From: Streptomyces melanogenes
Lineage (GTDB): Bacteria > Actinomycetota > Actinomycetes > Streptomycetales > Streptomycetaceae
Direction of reading: 5' to 3'
NCBI RefSeq assembly: GCF_014649795.1
Contig: NZ_BMTS01000015.1
Location: 124,001-188,000, forward strand
Length of the DNA: 64,000 nt
A program made the translations under genes and the position numbers. The notes under the pieces were generated by a model. That model did no database searches and was not told the origin of the DNA. It worked only from the letters and a program-made list of their open reading frames with translations. This document shows, one piece after another, positions 23,065 to 33,848 of this stretch (the first letter of the stretch is position 1; every line of letters starts with the position of its first letter).

Positions 23065-25718
23065 ACCGCCCCGGAGTCCACGTCGGGTCCGGCAACCCGC
23101 TCGGCGCCGCCGACCCCCACCAGGAGGGCCCGCCGGACCTCCGCCTGGTCCCGCCCGCGATCGGCGCCTGGGCTGCTGCCGCCGTGGCGCTCAATGCCCC
23201 GGTGCGGTGGGTGACTTGGGGGATCGTGACGTTCCTGGTGGCGGTGGGGGTGCTGCTGGTACCGACGATTCGGCGCTGGGGGAGCGGGGTGGGTGGCAGA
23301 GCCGGTACCTGGGGAGGGGCTGGACCCGCACCGCCTGTGGCGGCGGGGGATCGGGTCGGACCCGCACCTTCCGTGTCCACGGCGCATCAGACAAGGCCCG
23401 CCCCGCCTGCGCCCACCACGCATCGGATCGGACCCGCACCGCCCGTGCCCACGGCACACCGGGCGACCGGGCCCTGGTGGGCGAACCGGGTTGCCGTCGC
23501 CGCCGTGCTGCTGTGTGCGGCCGCCGGAGCCGCCGCGAGCGCGTTGCACGTGGCCGAGGCGCGACGGGGACCGGTTCCCGGGCTTGCGCGGCAATACGCG
23601 CACGCCACCGTCGACTTGACCCTAACCTCCGACCCGAGGCCGGTCCGGGCGCGGGCTGCGTGGGGTGGGCGGTCGGTGGTGATTCAGGCGGTGGTCACGC
23701 GGGTCTTCGGGCCGGACGGTGGCGCCAGCCGGGTGCGGACGCCGGTTCTGGTGACCGCGCCGGAGTCGTGGCAGCGGCTGCTGCCGTCGACGCGGGTGCG
23801 CGTGTCCACCCGGATCGCGCCGCCGAGACCGGACGACAAGTGGGTGGCCGCCGTGGTGCGGGTGCCCGAGCGGGCGGCGCCACAGGTCGTGGGGGAGCCG
23901 ACTGCCTTGCAACGTACGGCGGGTGAGCTGCGGGCCGGGTTGCGGGAGGCGGTCGACGGGCTCAGTCCCGACGCCCGGGCGCTGCTGCCGGGGCTGGTCG
24001 TCGGGGACACCTCGCGGGTCACGCCCGAGCTGCGGGAGGCCTTCGAGGCGACCGACCTCACGCATCTGATGGCGGTGTCGGGCAGCAACCTGGTGATCGT
24101 CCTGGTGCTGCTGATCGGACCACCCGGCCGGGCCTCGCTGGCCGAGCGGGGCGGTCTGGCACCGCGCCTCGGCATCTCGCTGCGGGCGACGGCGCTGCTC
24201 GGCGGGATGATCACCGTGGCGTTCGTGGTGGTGTGCCGGCCGGAGCCGAGCGTGCTGCGCGCGGCGGCCTGCGGGCTCGTCACGCTGCTCGCCATCGCCA
24301 CGGGCCGCCGCAGATCGCTGATCCCGGCGCTGGCCGCCGCCGTACTGGTCCTGGTGCTGTACGCCCCGGAGCTGGCAGGGAGTTACGGGTTCCTCCTCTC
24401 CGTGCTGGCCACAGGGGCGCTGCTGACGATCGCCCCGGGGTGGAGTGAGGCGCTGCGGCGGCGCGGGGTGCCGGGACGGCTCGCGGAGGTGCTGGCGGCG
24501 GCGGGTGCGGCGCAGGCGGTGTGCGCGCCGGTGGTGGCGGTGTTCGCGGCGCGGGTGAGTCTGGTGGCTGTGCCCTGCAACCTGCTGGCGGAGCTGGCGG
24601 TGGCCCCGGCCACGGTGCTGGGGTTCGCGGCCCTGGCCGTGGCGCCGGTCGCGATGCCGGTCGCCGAACTGCTGGCGTGGTGTGCGGGCTGGCCGACCGG
24701 GTGGATCGCGGACATCGCCCGGGCCGGGGCGGCGCTGCCGGGGGCGCAGACGGGATGGCCCGGCGGCTGGGGTGGTGGGGCCCTGCTCGCCGGGGTCACC
24801 GTCGGCGCGGTGTTCCTGGCCAGACGGCTGCCCCGCCATCCCTGGGTGGCCGCCGGGTGCGCGGTGCTCCTGCTGCTCGCCGTGGTGCGGCCCGCGCCGC
24901 TGACCCGGATCGTCACCGGCTGGCCGCCGCCGGGCTGGGCGTTCGCGATGTGCGATGTCGGGCAGGGCGATGCCACGGTGCTGGCGGCGGGGGAGGGGAC
25001 GGCGGTGGTGGTCGACGCGGGGCCCGACCCCGTTCCGGCGGACCGGTGCCTCAGAGCCCTGGGCGTCACCCGGATTCCGCTGCTCCTGCTCACGCACTTC
25101 CACGCCGACCATGTGGCCGGTCTTGCCGGGGTGTTGCGGGGGCGGGCCGTCGGGGTGATCGAGACGGCGACGTACGAAGAGCCGCCGGAACAGGCCCGGT
25201 TCGTACGGAGGACCGCCGCCGGGGCGGGGGTGCCGGTCGTCCCGGTGGAGCCGGGGGAGCGGCGTGCGGTGGGCGGTCTCACTTGGGAGGTGCTGTGGCC
25301 GCTGCCTCCGCCGACCGTCACGCCGGACGGGCCGAACGACGCCAGCGTCACGCTCCTCGTCCGGACCGGAGGGCTGACCCTGCTGCTCCCCGGTGACCTC
25401 GAACCGCCCGCCCAGCAGGCCCTGTTGCGGGCGCACCCCGAGCTGCCGCCGGTGGACGTCCTCAAGGTCGCCCACCACGGCTCGGCCCACCAGGACCCGG
25501 CGCTGCTGCGGGCCGTCCGGCCCCGGCTGGCGCTGATCTCGGCGGGGAGGGGCAACCCGTACGGCCACCCGGCGCCCGCCACGGTGTCGCTGCTCGCGGC
25601 GTCCGGGGCGCGGGTGCTGCGTACGGACGCGGACGGGGCGATCGCGGTGACGGGGAGGGGGAGCGGGAACGGGGTGGGGAGCGGGCTGATGGCGGTGCCG
25701 CTGGGGCGGGGGCCATGA
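23061..25718 (+). CDS. comEC: ComEC/Rec2 family DNA-channel protein
   Basis: The protein is 885 residues. It has an N-terminal membrane region, an external domain (about 200-300), the central Competence domain with many helices (about 300-640, starting near MAVSGSNLVIVLVLL) and a C-terminal metallo-beta-lactamase-like nuclease domain (about 650-870). The latter has LLLTHFHADHVAGL and HHGSAHQD, so the metal site is intact. ComEC forms the channel for single-stranded DNA entry. Between the first membrane helices (about residues 85-135) is an unusual stretch of imperfect 12-13-residue Pro/Ala/His repeats. ATGA overlap with comEA. Confidence 0.93.
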   Translation: MNRPGVHVGSGNPLGAADPHQEGPPDLRLVPPAIGAWAAAAVALNAPVRWVTWGIVTFLVAVGVLLVPTIRRWGSGVGGRAGTWGGAGPAPPVAAGDRVGPAPSVSTAHQTRPAPPAPTTHRIGPAPPVPTAHRATGPWWANRVAVAAVLLCAAAGAAASALHVAEARRGPVPGLARQYAHATVDLTLTSDPRPVRARAAWGGRSVVIQAVVTRVFGPDGGASRVRTPVLVTAPESWQRLLPSTRVRVSTRIAPPRPDDKWVAAVVRVPERAAPQVVGEPTALQRTAGELRAGLREAVDGLSPDARALLPGLVVGDTSRVTPELREAFEATDLTHLMAVSGSNLVIVLVLLIGPPGRASLAERGGLAPRLGISLRATALLGGMITVAFVVVCRPEPSVLRAAACGLVTLLAIATGRRRSLIPALAAAVLVLVLYAPELAGSYGFLLSVLATGALLTIAPGWSEALRRRGVPGRLAEVLAAAGAAQAVCAPVVAVFAARVSLVAVPCNLLAELAVAPATVLGFAALAVAPVAMPVAELLAWCAGWPTGWIADIARAGAALPGAQTGWPGGWGGGALLAGVTVGAVFLARRLPRHPWVAAGCAVLLLLAVVRPAPLTRIVTGWPPPGWAFAMCDVGQGDATVLAAGEGTAVVVDAGPDPVPADRCLRALGVTRIPLLLLTHFHADHVAGLAGVLRGRAVGVIETATYEEPPEQARFVRRTAAGAGVPVVPVEPGERRAVGGLTWEVLWPLPPPTVTPDGPNDASVTLLVRTGGLTLLLPGDLEPPAQQALLRAHPELPPVDVLKVAHHGSAHQDPALLRAVRPRLALISAGRGNPYGHPAPATVSLLAASGARVLRTDADGAIAVTGRGSGNGVGSGLMAVPLGRGP

Positions 25719-26002
25719 GGGCGGGCGGGGGCCGGGTCTCGTGGTGGGAGTTCGGGCGCCCCCCGGGCATGGCGTGCCCCTGTGGGAGAGGGACCCCTGG
25801 CCGACCGTGCGGTGTAACCGGGGATAGCAATTCGGGCCTCTTCGGACAGTGTTGCTCAACACGTCACATGGGCCCCGTTTGCCTCGAACGGTTCAAGAGT
25901 GATCGAATGCATCTTCGTCAAGGGCCGCAAGTCCTGCCGTGACGAGGATGTCCTGGCCGTGCGCGGTCCGGAAGTTCCTTCTCGCACGGGAGTGTGTGCA
26001 CC

Positions 26003-26959
26003 GTGTTCAGCCGCTGGCCCGGCAGGCGTTCGACCGACCCTTCCCGTACGGCACGTACGACCCGTACTGACCGTACGGCTCGCCCGGCCCTTGCCGGTCG
26101 TGCGGCTCGTACGGTCCGGAGCGGACCTCTCGCGGCGGTCGCCGTGCCGCCGACGGCCGGGGTGCTCAACTGCCGGGTCCTGGACCCGGTCAGCGAGCCG
26201 GTCCGGCAGGCCGAGTTCGTGGTCAGCGACAGCGCGGGCCGCAAGGTCCTCGCGGGGGAGACCGACCCGTACGGCAGTGTCATGGCGACGGTGCCGGCGG
26301 GGGAGTACCGGCTGGCGGTGACGGCGGAGGGGTACAAGCCGTTCCACAGCAACGCCGTGGTGGCGGAGAGCACGCTCGCCGGGCTCGGTGACGTGACGCT
26401 CCAGCTCGCGGAGCCGCCCGCGCTGCCCGAGCCGGGCGAGTGGGAGCTCGACCCGATGCACTCCCAGATCGGCTTCACCGCACGGCACATCGGGCTGGCG
26501 CGGATCCACGGGCGGTTCAACACGTTCGCCGGGGCCATCCGGATCGGGGAGCGGATGGAGGAGTCCGCGATGCACGTCGTCATCGACGCGGCGTCCATCG
26601 ACACCGGTGTCCGGATGCGCGACGACCATCTGCGGTCCGGGGACTTCCTGGACGTGGAGCGCTGCCCGACGCTGGAGTTCTACAGCGACCGGTTCGTGCA
26701 CCGGGGTGGCAGCCGCTGGGCGATCATCGGCGGGCTGACGCTGCACGGGGTGAGCCGTACGGTCACGCTGGACACGCAGTACCTCGGCCTCGGTACGGGG
26801 CTTGAGGGCGAGACGCGGGCGGCCTGCCGGGCGGCGACGGAGCTGCACCGGGAGGACTTCACGCTGACCTGGCAGACCATGCTGGCGCGGGGGATCGCGG
26901 CGATCGGGTCGTCGATCTCCATCGAGATGGACATTCAGGTCCTGCCGAAGGCCGGGTGA
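26003..26959 (+). CDS. YceI-family protein fused to a carboxypeptidase-regulatory-like domain
   Basis: The product is about 318 residues. I use GTG 26003 because CGGGAG ends about 10 bp upstream; the frame is open to GTG 25994. An odd Arg/Thr-rich N-terminus (about 10-45) is encoded by CGTACG-rich repeated DNA. Next is a beta-sandwich domain (about 55-120: GVLNCRVLDPVSEPV ending in VTAEGYKP) like the carboxypeptidase regulatory domain. The YceI lipocalin fold follows (about 145-315, WELDPMHSQIGFTARH, LTLHGVSRTVTL), which in relatives binds polyprenoids. There is no signal peptide visible. The 284-bp region upstream shows no other gene. Confidence 0.85.
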   Translation: MFSRWPGRRSTDPSRTARTTRTDRTARPALAGRAARTVRSGPLAAVAVPPTAGVLNCRVLDPVSEPVRQAEFVVSDSAGRKVLAGETDPYGSVMATVPAGEYRLAVTAEGYKPFHSNAVVAESTLAGLGDVTLQLAEPPALPEPGEWELDPMHSQIGFTARHIGLARIHGRFNTFAGAIRIGERMEESAMHVVIDAASIDTGVRMRDDHLRSGDFLDVERCPTLEFYSDRFVHRGGSRWAIIGGLTLHGVSRTVTLDTQYLGLGTGLEGETRAACRAATELHREDFTLTWQTMLARGIAAIGSSISIEMDIQVLPKAG

Positions 26960-27021
26960 GCCGTAGGCCGTGAGCCCGGTTGTGCTCCCCGGCCGGGGCG
27001 CGTGCTCGCGGGCTGCCCTGG

Positions 27022-27270
27022 TTACGGGGCTTCCAGCCAGCCCTCGTACTCCTCCGCGAGTTCGTTCAGGGCCGCCGGGTCCAGGCGGTGGTGCGGGTCC
27101 TCGACGACGACCAGCCACTGGGCGTCCTCGGCGTCGTCCTCGCCGGCCAGGGCGTCACGTACGAGCTGGGGCTCTTCGGCCAGGCCGAAGCGGGCGGGGA
27201 GTTCCTCGGCCACCTCGTCGGCGGCGTCACGGTCGGGCAGCACCAGTACGTGTCGGGTCACATCGCTCAC
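27022..27270 (-). CDS. Small acidic hypothetical protein (82 aa)
   Basis: I chose the GTG at 27270 because GGAG lies nine bases upstream; the frame extends to 27324 without a better site. The protein is 82 residues, very acidic (runs of Asp and Glu) and has no Cys or membrane helix. A compact alpha/beta fold is possible. It converges on the YceI gene and is divergent from holA, with 128 bp between starts. It appears conserved in streptomycetes at this site but I know no function. Confidence 0.75.
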   Translation of the reverse strand: MSDVTRHVLVLPDRDAADEVAEELPARFGLAEEPQLVRDALAGEDDAEDAQWLVVVEDPHHRLDPAALNELAEEYEGWLEAP

Positions 27271-27398
27271 CTGGACATTCTCCGGTATGGGGAAGGGTGC
27301 GGGGGAACGGCCCCCCCACGCCACTGGCGGCTGCTGTCGGTGGCCGCGAGGTGCTGGCAGTGGGGGCCTGTCAGTGCCGCGTGGGATGCTGGACGGCG

Positions 27399-28385
27399 AT
27401 GGCCACCAGGAAGAATTCCACCGACGATCCGCTCGCCCCGCTCACGCTCGCCGTGGGCCAGGAGGACCTGCTGCTCGACCGCGCAGTGCAGCAGGTGGTG
27501 GCGGCCGCACGGGCCGCCGACGCGGACACCGATGTGCGCGACCTCGCCTCCGACCAGCTCCAGCCCGGCACGCTGGCCGAGCTGACCAGCCCTTCGCTGT
27601 TCGCCGAGCGCAAGGTCGTGGTCGTACGGAACGCGCAGGACCTGTCGGCGGACACGATCAAGGACGTGAAGGCGTACCTCGACGCGCCCGCCGAGGAGAT
27701 CACGCTCGTGCTGCTGCACGCGGGCGGCGCCAAGGGCAAGGGACTGCTGGACGCGGCGCGCAAGGCGGGGGCGCGGGAGGTGGCGTGCCCCAAGACGACG
27801 AAGCCGGCGGAGCGGCTGACGTTCGTGCGGTCGGAGTTCCGGGCGCTGGGGCGTTCGGCCACGCCCGAGGCGTGCCAGGCGCTGGTCGACTCGATCGGCA
27901 GCGATCTGCGGGAGCTCGCCTCGGCGGTGTCGCAGCTGTGCGCGGACGTGGCGGGGACCATCGACGAGGCGGTCGTCGCGCGCTACTACACCGGGCGGGC
28001 GGAGGCGTCCAGCTTCACGGTCGCGGACCGGGCCGTGGAGGGGCGGGCGGCGGAGGCGCTGGAGGCGCTGCGGTGGTCACTGTCGACCGGGGTGGCACCG
28101 GTGCTGATCACGAGTGCGCTGGCTCAGGGGGTGCGGGCGATCGGGAAGCTGTCGTCGGCCCGGGGTGGGCGGCCCGCCGATCTCGCCCGTGAGCTGGGGA
28201 TGCCGCCGTGGAAGATCGATCGGGTGCGGCAGCAGATGCGGGGGTGGACGCCGGATGGGGTCGCTGTTGCGCTGCGGGCAGTGGCTGAGGCGGATGCGGG
28301 GGTGAAGGGCGGGGGGGACGATCCTGAGTACGCCTTGGAGAAGGCGGTTGTGGCGGTTGCGCGGGCTGCTCGGGCTCGGCGGTGA
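27399..28385 (+). CDS. holA: DNA polymerase III delta subunit
   Basis: This 328-residue AAA+-type clamp-loader subunit opens the beta clamp. The start ATG 27399 gives MATRKNSTDD and then the typical LTLAVGQEDLLLDRAV region. The following segments are typical of HolA: FAERKVVVVRNAQDL (domain I), the lid and a C-terminal collar domain ending with EYALEKAVVAVARA. As usual for delta subunits, a Walker A motif is missing. It sits between comEC and rpsT as in many bacteria. The frame runs upstream to 26970, but that part overlaps the small acidic gene and lacks support. Confidence 0.94.
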   Translation: MATRKNSTDDPLAPLTLAVGQEDLLLDRAVQQVVAAARAADADTDVRDLASDQLQPGTLAELTSPSLFAERKVVVVRNAQDLSADTIKDVKAYLDAPAEEITLVLLHAGGAKGKGLLDAARKAGAREVACPKTTKPAERLTFVRSEFRALGRSATPEACQALVDSIGSDLRELASAVSQLCADVAGTIDEAVVARYYTGRAEASSFTVADRAVEGRAAEALEALRWSLSTGVAPVLITSALAQGVRAIGKLSSARGGRPADLARELGMPPWKIDRVRQQMRGWTPDGVAVALRAVAEADAGVKGGGDDPEYALEKAVVAVARAARARR

Positions 28386-28386
28386 G

Positions 28387-28620
28387 CCCCTCCCCGCCCC
28401 TTCCCTTAACCCTCCGGGGGTGGGTGGGGGTGGAGGTGGTTTCCCGGGGGCTTCGCCCCCGGACCCCGTTGCGGGGGCTCCGCCCCCTGCACCCCGCTTC
28501 TTTCGTCTGCGGACCGTGCTGGGTTGCTCGCGCCGTTCCCCGCGCCCCTGAAGGGCGGGGGCTCCGCCCCCTGCACCCCTTCGCGGGCCCTGCGGCCCCG
28601 CCCCCCGTACCCCCCAACAC
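28387..28620. repeat. Dispersed palindromic intergenic repeat, copy 1
   Basis: This copy starts right after the holA stop with CCCCGCCCCTTCCCTTAACC, continues with GGGGGTGGG, a GGGGGCTTCGCCCCCGGACCCC hairpin block and a TTCGTCTGCGGACCGT...TTCCCCGCGCCCCT block, and ends in C-rich DNA. The same blocks recur at 41291, 50563, 54852 and 61122. The convergent position suggests a role as a bidirectional terminator. No gene is seen in the 427-bp gap. Confidence 0.85.
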
Positions 28621-28658
28621 AAAACCCCGCCCCCGCCCAGCCGGACGGAAACGGGGTC
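28621..28658 (-). terminator. Probable rpsT terminator
   Basis: Read on the minus strand, GACCCCG and CGGGGTTTTG form a hairpin followed by a T-run, 155 bp after the rpsT stop. The loop is about 22 bases long and may pair inside. Confidence 0.5.
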
Positions 28659-28812
28659 TTGCTCAAACTATTTCGCCGCACCCGCGTGGCGAACGCAGGC
28701 CGCGTGCGGCGGTGGTGCGGGTACCGGGTCGGGAGCGGAAGAGAGGGCCCGCTGGGTCCCTACCGGTGGTCTATCAAGTGGTCAGCCCACTATTGAGGCC
28801 GGCCGGACAGAA

Positions 28813-29082
28813 TTAGGCAGCCTTGAGGGCGGCAACCTTGGTGGCCAGCGCCGACTTCTTGTTGGCGGCGGCGTTCTTGTGGATGACACCCTTGCTGACG
28901 GCCTTGTCCAGCTTCTTGGAGGCGGTGCGGACAGCCGTGTCGGCCGCCTCGACGTCGCCGGCCAGGACAGCCTCGCGGGCCTTGCGGATCGCGGTCTTGA
29001 CCTCGGACTTGACGGCCTTGTTACGCAGGCGCGCCTTCTCGTTGGTCTTGTTCCGCTTGATCTGGGACTTGATGTTCGCCAC
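28813..29082 (-). CDS. rpsT: 30S ribosomal protein S20
   Basis: The 89-residue protein has the typical S20 start MANIKSQIKRNKTNEKARLRN and the three-helix, Lys/Ala-rich body ending KKSALATKVAALKAA. It binds the 5' domain of 16S rRNA early in assembly. It is divergent from lepA. Length and sequence are normal. Confidence 0.98.
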   Translation of the reverse strand: MANIKSQIKRNKTNEKARLRNKAVKSEVKTAIRKAREAVLAGDVEAADTAVRTASKKLDKAVSKGVIHKNAAANKKSALATKVAALKAA

Positions 29083-29289
29083 GAAAGAGCCTTTGCAGGT
29101 TCGATGTATCAGATGGTTGTGGCACTCGCAGCTGAGAGGGCAGACGAGGCACAGCTGCCCAGGTTACCAGCCGTCCACCTGGCGGCCCAAACCGAGCGCA
29201 GTCCCGTTCCCATGGGACGATAGGGGCTACGTATCGATCCGACATCGCCCGAGACGAGACGCCCCGCGTCTCAAGAATCAGGACCCTGC

Positions 29290-31155
29290 GTGCCCGCGAC
29301 GCCTCACAACGTGCCCGAGCCGAGCCGTACCGACCCGGCTCTGATCCGCAATTTCTGCATCATCGCGCACATCGACCACGGCAAGTCGACCCTTGCCGAC
29401 CGGATGCTCCAGCTGACCGGTGTGGTCGATCAGCGGCAGATGCGCGCCCAGTACCTCGACCGCATGGACATCGAGCGTGAGCGTGGCATCACGATCAAGT
29501 CTCAGGCCGTCCGTCTGCCGTGGGCTCCCAGCGAGGGGCCGGACCAGGGCCGGACGCACATCCTGAACATGATCGACACCCCCGGGCACGTGGACTTCAC
29601 GTACGAGGTGTCCCGGTCGCTCGCCGCCTGCGAGGGGACCGTCCTCCTCGTCGACGCCGCCCAGGGGATCGAGGCCCAGACCCTGGCGAACCTGTACCTC
29701 GCCATGGAGAACGACCTCACGATCGTTCCCGTGCTCAACAAGATCGACCTTCCGGCGGCGCAGCCCGAGAAGTTCGCCGAGGAGCTGGCCAACCTCATCG
29801 GCTGCCAGCCCGAGGACGTGCTGAAGGTCTCCGCCAAGACCGGCATCGGCGTGGACGCGCTGCTCGACCGCGTGGTGCGCGACGTGCCCGCGCCGGTCGG
29901 TGTGGCCGACGCCCCCGCCCGCGCGATGATCTTCGACTCGGTCTACGACTCGTACCGGGGCGTCGTCACGTACGTCCGTGTCGTCGACGGTCAGCTCAAC
30001 AAGCGCGAGCGGATCCGGATGATGTCCACCGGGGCGACGCACGAGCTCCTGGAGATCGGGACGAACTCGCCCGAGATGCTGCCCGCCGACGGGCTCGGTG
30101 TCGGCGAGGTCGGCTATCTGATCACCGGTGTCAAGGACGTCCGGCAGTCCAAGGTCGGTGACACCATCACCTCCCTGCACCAGGGCGCCACCGAGGCGCT
30201 CGGCGGGTACAAGGACCCGAAGCCGATGGTCTTCTCGGGTCTGTATCCGCTGGACGGGTCGGACTACCCGGACCTGCGCGAGGCCCTCGACAAGCTCCAG
30301 CTCAACGACGCCGCGCTGGTCTACGAGCCGGAGACCTCCGCCGCGCTCGGCTTCGGCTTCCGCGTCGGCTTCCTCGGCCTGCTGCACCTCGACGTGATCC
30401 GCGAGCGGCTCGAGCGCGAGTTCGGGCTCGACCTGATCGCCACCGCGCCGAACGTGGTCTACCGGGTCGTCCTCGAAGACGGCAAGGAAGTCACCGTCAC
30501 CAATCCGAGTGAGTTCCCCGAGGGGAAGATCTCGGAGGTGTACGAGCCGGTCGTGCGCGCCACGATCCTCGCGCCCAGCGAGTTCATCGGCTCGATCATG
30601 GAGCTCTGCCAGACCCGGCGCGGCACCCTGCTCGGCATGGACTACCTCTCCGAGGACCGCGTCGAGATCCGCTACACGCTGCCGCTCGCCGAGATCGTCT
30701 TCGACTTCTTCGACCAGCTGAAGTCCAAGACCCGGGGCTACGCCTCGCTGGACTACGAGCCCACCGGCGAGCAGTCCGCCAGCCTCGTCAAGGTCGACAT
30801 CCTGCTGCACGGCGACAAGGTCGACGCCTTCTCCGCGGTCTGCCACAAGGACGCGGCGTACGCGTACGGCGTGCGGCTCGTCGCCAAGCTGCGCGAGCTC
30901 ATCCCGCGCCAGGCCTTCGAGGTGCCGGTCCAGGCCGCGATCGGCTCCCGGGTGATCGCCCGCGAGACCATCCGCGCCATCCGCAAGGACGTCCTCGCCA
31001 AGTGCTACGGCGGTGACATCTCCCGTAAGCGGAAGCTGCTCGAGAAGCAGAAGGAAGGCAAGAAGCGGATGAAGATGGTCGGTTCCGTGGAGGTTCCGCA
31101 GGAGGCCTTCATCGCGGTGCTGTCCAGCGACGAGTCTGCGAGCAAGAAGAAGTGA
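29290..31155 (+). CDS. lepA: Elongation factor 4 (LepA)
   Basis: The protein is 621 residues from GTG 29290. The GTPase motifs are complete: AHIDHGKST (G1), RGITIKS (G2), DTPGHVDF (G3), NKIDLP (G4) and SAKTG (G5). EF-G-like domains follow, and the C-terminal LepA-specific domain ends in a Lys/Arg-rich helix (GKKRMKM) and a short Lys tail. It works on stalled or initiating ribosomes. A UUCG-loop terminator lies 27 bp after the stop. The holA-rpsT-lepA order is conserved in actinobacteria. Confidence 0.98.
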   Translation: MPATPHNVPEPSRTDPALIRNFCIIAHIDHGKSTLADRMLQLTGVVDQRQMRAQYLDRMDIERERGITIKSQAVRLPWAPSEGPDQGRTHILNMIDTPGHVDFTYEVSRSLAACEGTVLLVDAAQGIEAQTLANLYLAMENDLTIVPVLNKIDLPAAQPEKFAEELANLIGCQPEDVLKVSAKTGIGVDALLDRVVRDVPAPVGVADAPARAMIFDSVYDSYRGVVTYVRVVDGQLNKRERIRMMSTGATHELLEIGTNSPEMLPADGLGVGEVGYLITGVKDVRQSKVGDTITSLHQGATEALGGYKDPKPMVFSGLYPLDGSDYPDLREALDKLQLNDAALVYEPETSAALGFGFRVGFLGLLHLDVIRERLEREFGLDLIATAPNVVYRVVLEDGKEVTVTNPSEFPEGKISEVYEPVVRATILAPSEFIGSIMELCQTRRGTLLGMDYLSEDRVEIRYTLPLAEIVFDFFDQLKSKTRGYASLDYEPTGEQSASLVKVDILLHGDKVDAFSAVCHKDAAYAYGVRLVAKLRELIPRQAFEVPVQAAIGSRVIARETIRAIRKDVLAKCYGGDISRKRKLLEKQKEGKKRMKMVGSVEVPQEAFIAVLSSDESASKKK

Positions 31156-31182
31156 CCGGCGAGTAGCCCCCGGTGTCACGGC

Positions 31183-31210
31183 GGACCCCCGCTCTTCGGA
31201 GTGGGGGTCC
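31183..31210 (+). terminator. Strong terminator after lepA (UUCG tetraloop)
   Basis: A 12-bp stem (31183-31194 with 31199-31210, one G-T pair) closes a TTCG tetraloop and is followed by GTTCGTT. It should end lepA transcription before the acyl-CoA synthetase gene. Confidence 0.88.
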
Positions 31211-31283
31211 GTTCGTTATGAAACCCGCTTCCACTGCCCCTTACGCGGCGGGCGGGAGCGCTTTACTCTGATCACGGCCCGAT

Positions 31284-31301
31284 GGTTACTCGCCAGTTAA
31301 A
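31284..31301. promoter_or_regulatory. Candidate operator upstream of the acyl-CoA synthetase gene
   Basis: GGTTACTCGCCAGTTAAA is an imperfect palindrome (TTACT facing AGTTAA) about 50 bp before the start codon. TetR-type lipid regulators in actinobacteria often use such sites, but I cannot name the regulator, and none is adjacent. Confidence 0.3.
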
Positions 31302-31346
31302 CAAGAAGCAGCCGCAGCCCTGCCGCAGGCCAGCCCGGAGGACGTC

Positions 31347-33233
<1,887 letters not shown>

Positions 33234-33247
33234 CCGGTACGCGAGTC

Positions 33248-33271
33248 GGGGGCGCGCTCAGCCGCGCCCCC
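33248..33271. terminator. Shared terminator between convergent fadD-like and response regulator genes
   Basis: A 9-bp stem GGGGGCGCG/CGCGCCCCC closes a six-base loop that holds the response-regulator stop. The plus side is followed by TTCTC. Confidence 0.65.
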
Positions 33272-33839
33272 TTCTCATGTCCCGGATGATCTCCTCCAGC
33301 GTCAGCAGCTGGTGGTGCAGGTCGCTCGCCCCGGCCAGGCAGCCGCGCGCCAGCTCCGCCTCGATCTCCGCCAGCCGCTCCGCGATCTCGCCGAGCTGCT
33401 TCTGCTCGCGCGCCAGCAGCCGCTCCAGCTGGCGGTTCTTGCGGTGCAGGTCCAGGAACACGTTCACCTTCGCCCGCAGTACCCAGGGGTCGAACGGCTT
33501 GGTGAGGAAGTCCGCCGCGCCCGTGGCGTACCCCCGGAACGCATAGCCGCTGTCGCCGTCCGTGCCGGTCAGGAAGATGATCGGCACGTCCTTCGTCTGG
33601 TCGAGCCGTTTGATGTTGGTCGCGGTCTCGAAGCCGTCCATGCCCGGCATCCGTACGTCGAGCAGCACCACCGCGAACGTCTGCCGCAGCAGCGCCTTCA
33701 TCGCCTCCTCGCCCGAACGCGCCCGTACCAGCGGCTCGTTGAGCGAGCCCAGGACGGCCTCCAGGGCTATCAGGTTGTCCTCCATGTCGTCGACGAGGAG
33801 GATGCTCGCCCGGTCGTCGGGTGGTGCCGCTGTGCTCAT
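33258..33839 (-). CDS. Response regulator with C-terminal coiled coil (OsaB-like)
   Basis: The product is 193 residues. Residues 12-125 form a receiver domain with acidic residues in LLVDDMEDN, the phosphorylated Asp61 in VVLLDVRMPGMDG, the Thr in FLTGTD and Lys in LTKPFD. The rest (about 130-190) is a Leu/Glu/Arg coiled coil with no DNA-binding domain. This layout matches OsaB, the osmotic-stress regulator of S. coelicolor, which also lacks a DNA-binding domain. It lies nine bases after the hybrid kinase gene and is surely part of its operon. Confidence 0.9.
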   Translation of the reverse strand: MSTAAPPDDRASILLVDDMEDNLIALEAVLGSLNEPLVRARSGEEAMKALLRQTFAVVLLDVRMPGMDGFETATNIKRLDQTKDVPIIFLTGTDGDSGYAFRGYATGAADFLTKPFDPWVLRAKVNVFLDLHRKNRQLERLLAREQKQLGEIAERLAEIEAELARGCLAGASDLHHQLLTLEEIIRDMRRGRG

Positions 33840-33848
33840 CGTGTCGCC

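Noticed and set aside
25899..26321. 140-codon plus frame upstream of and inside the YceI gene
   Set aside because: Overlaps the YceI gene in another frame, Arg/Ser-rich, no good ribosome site.
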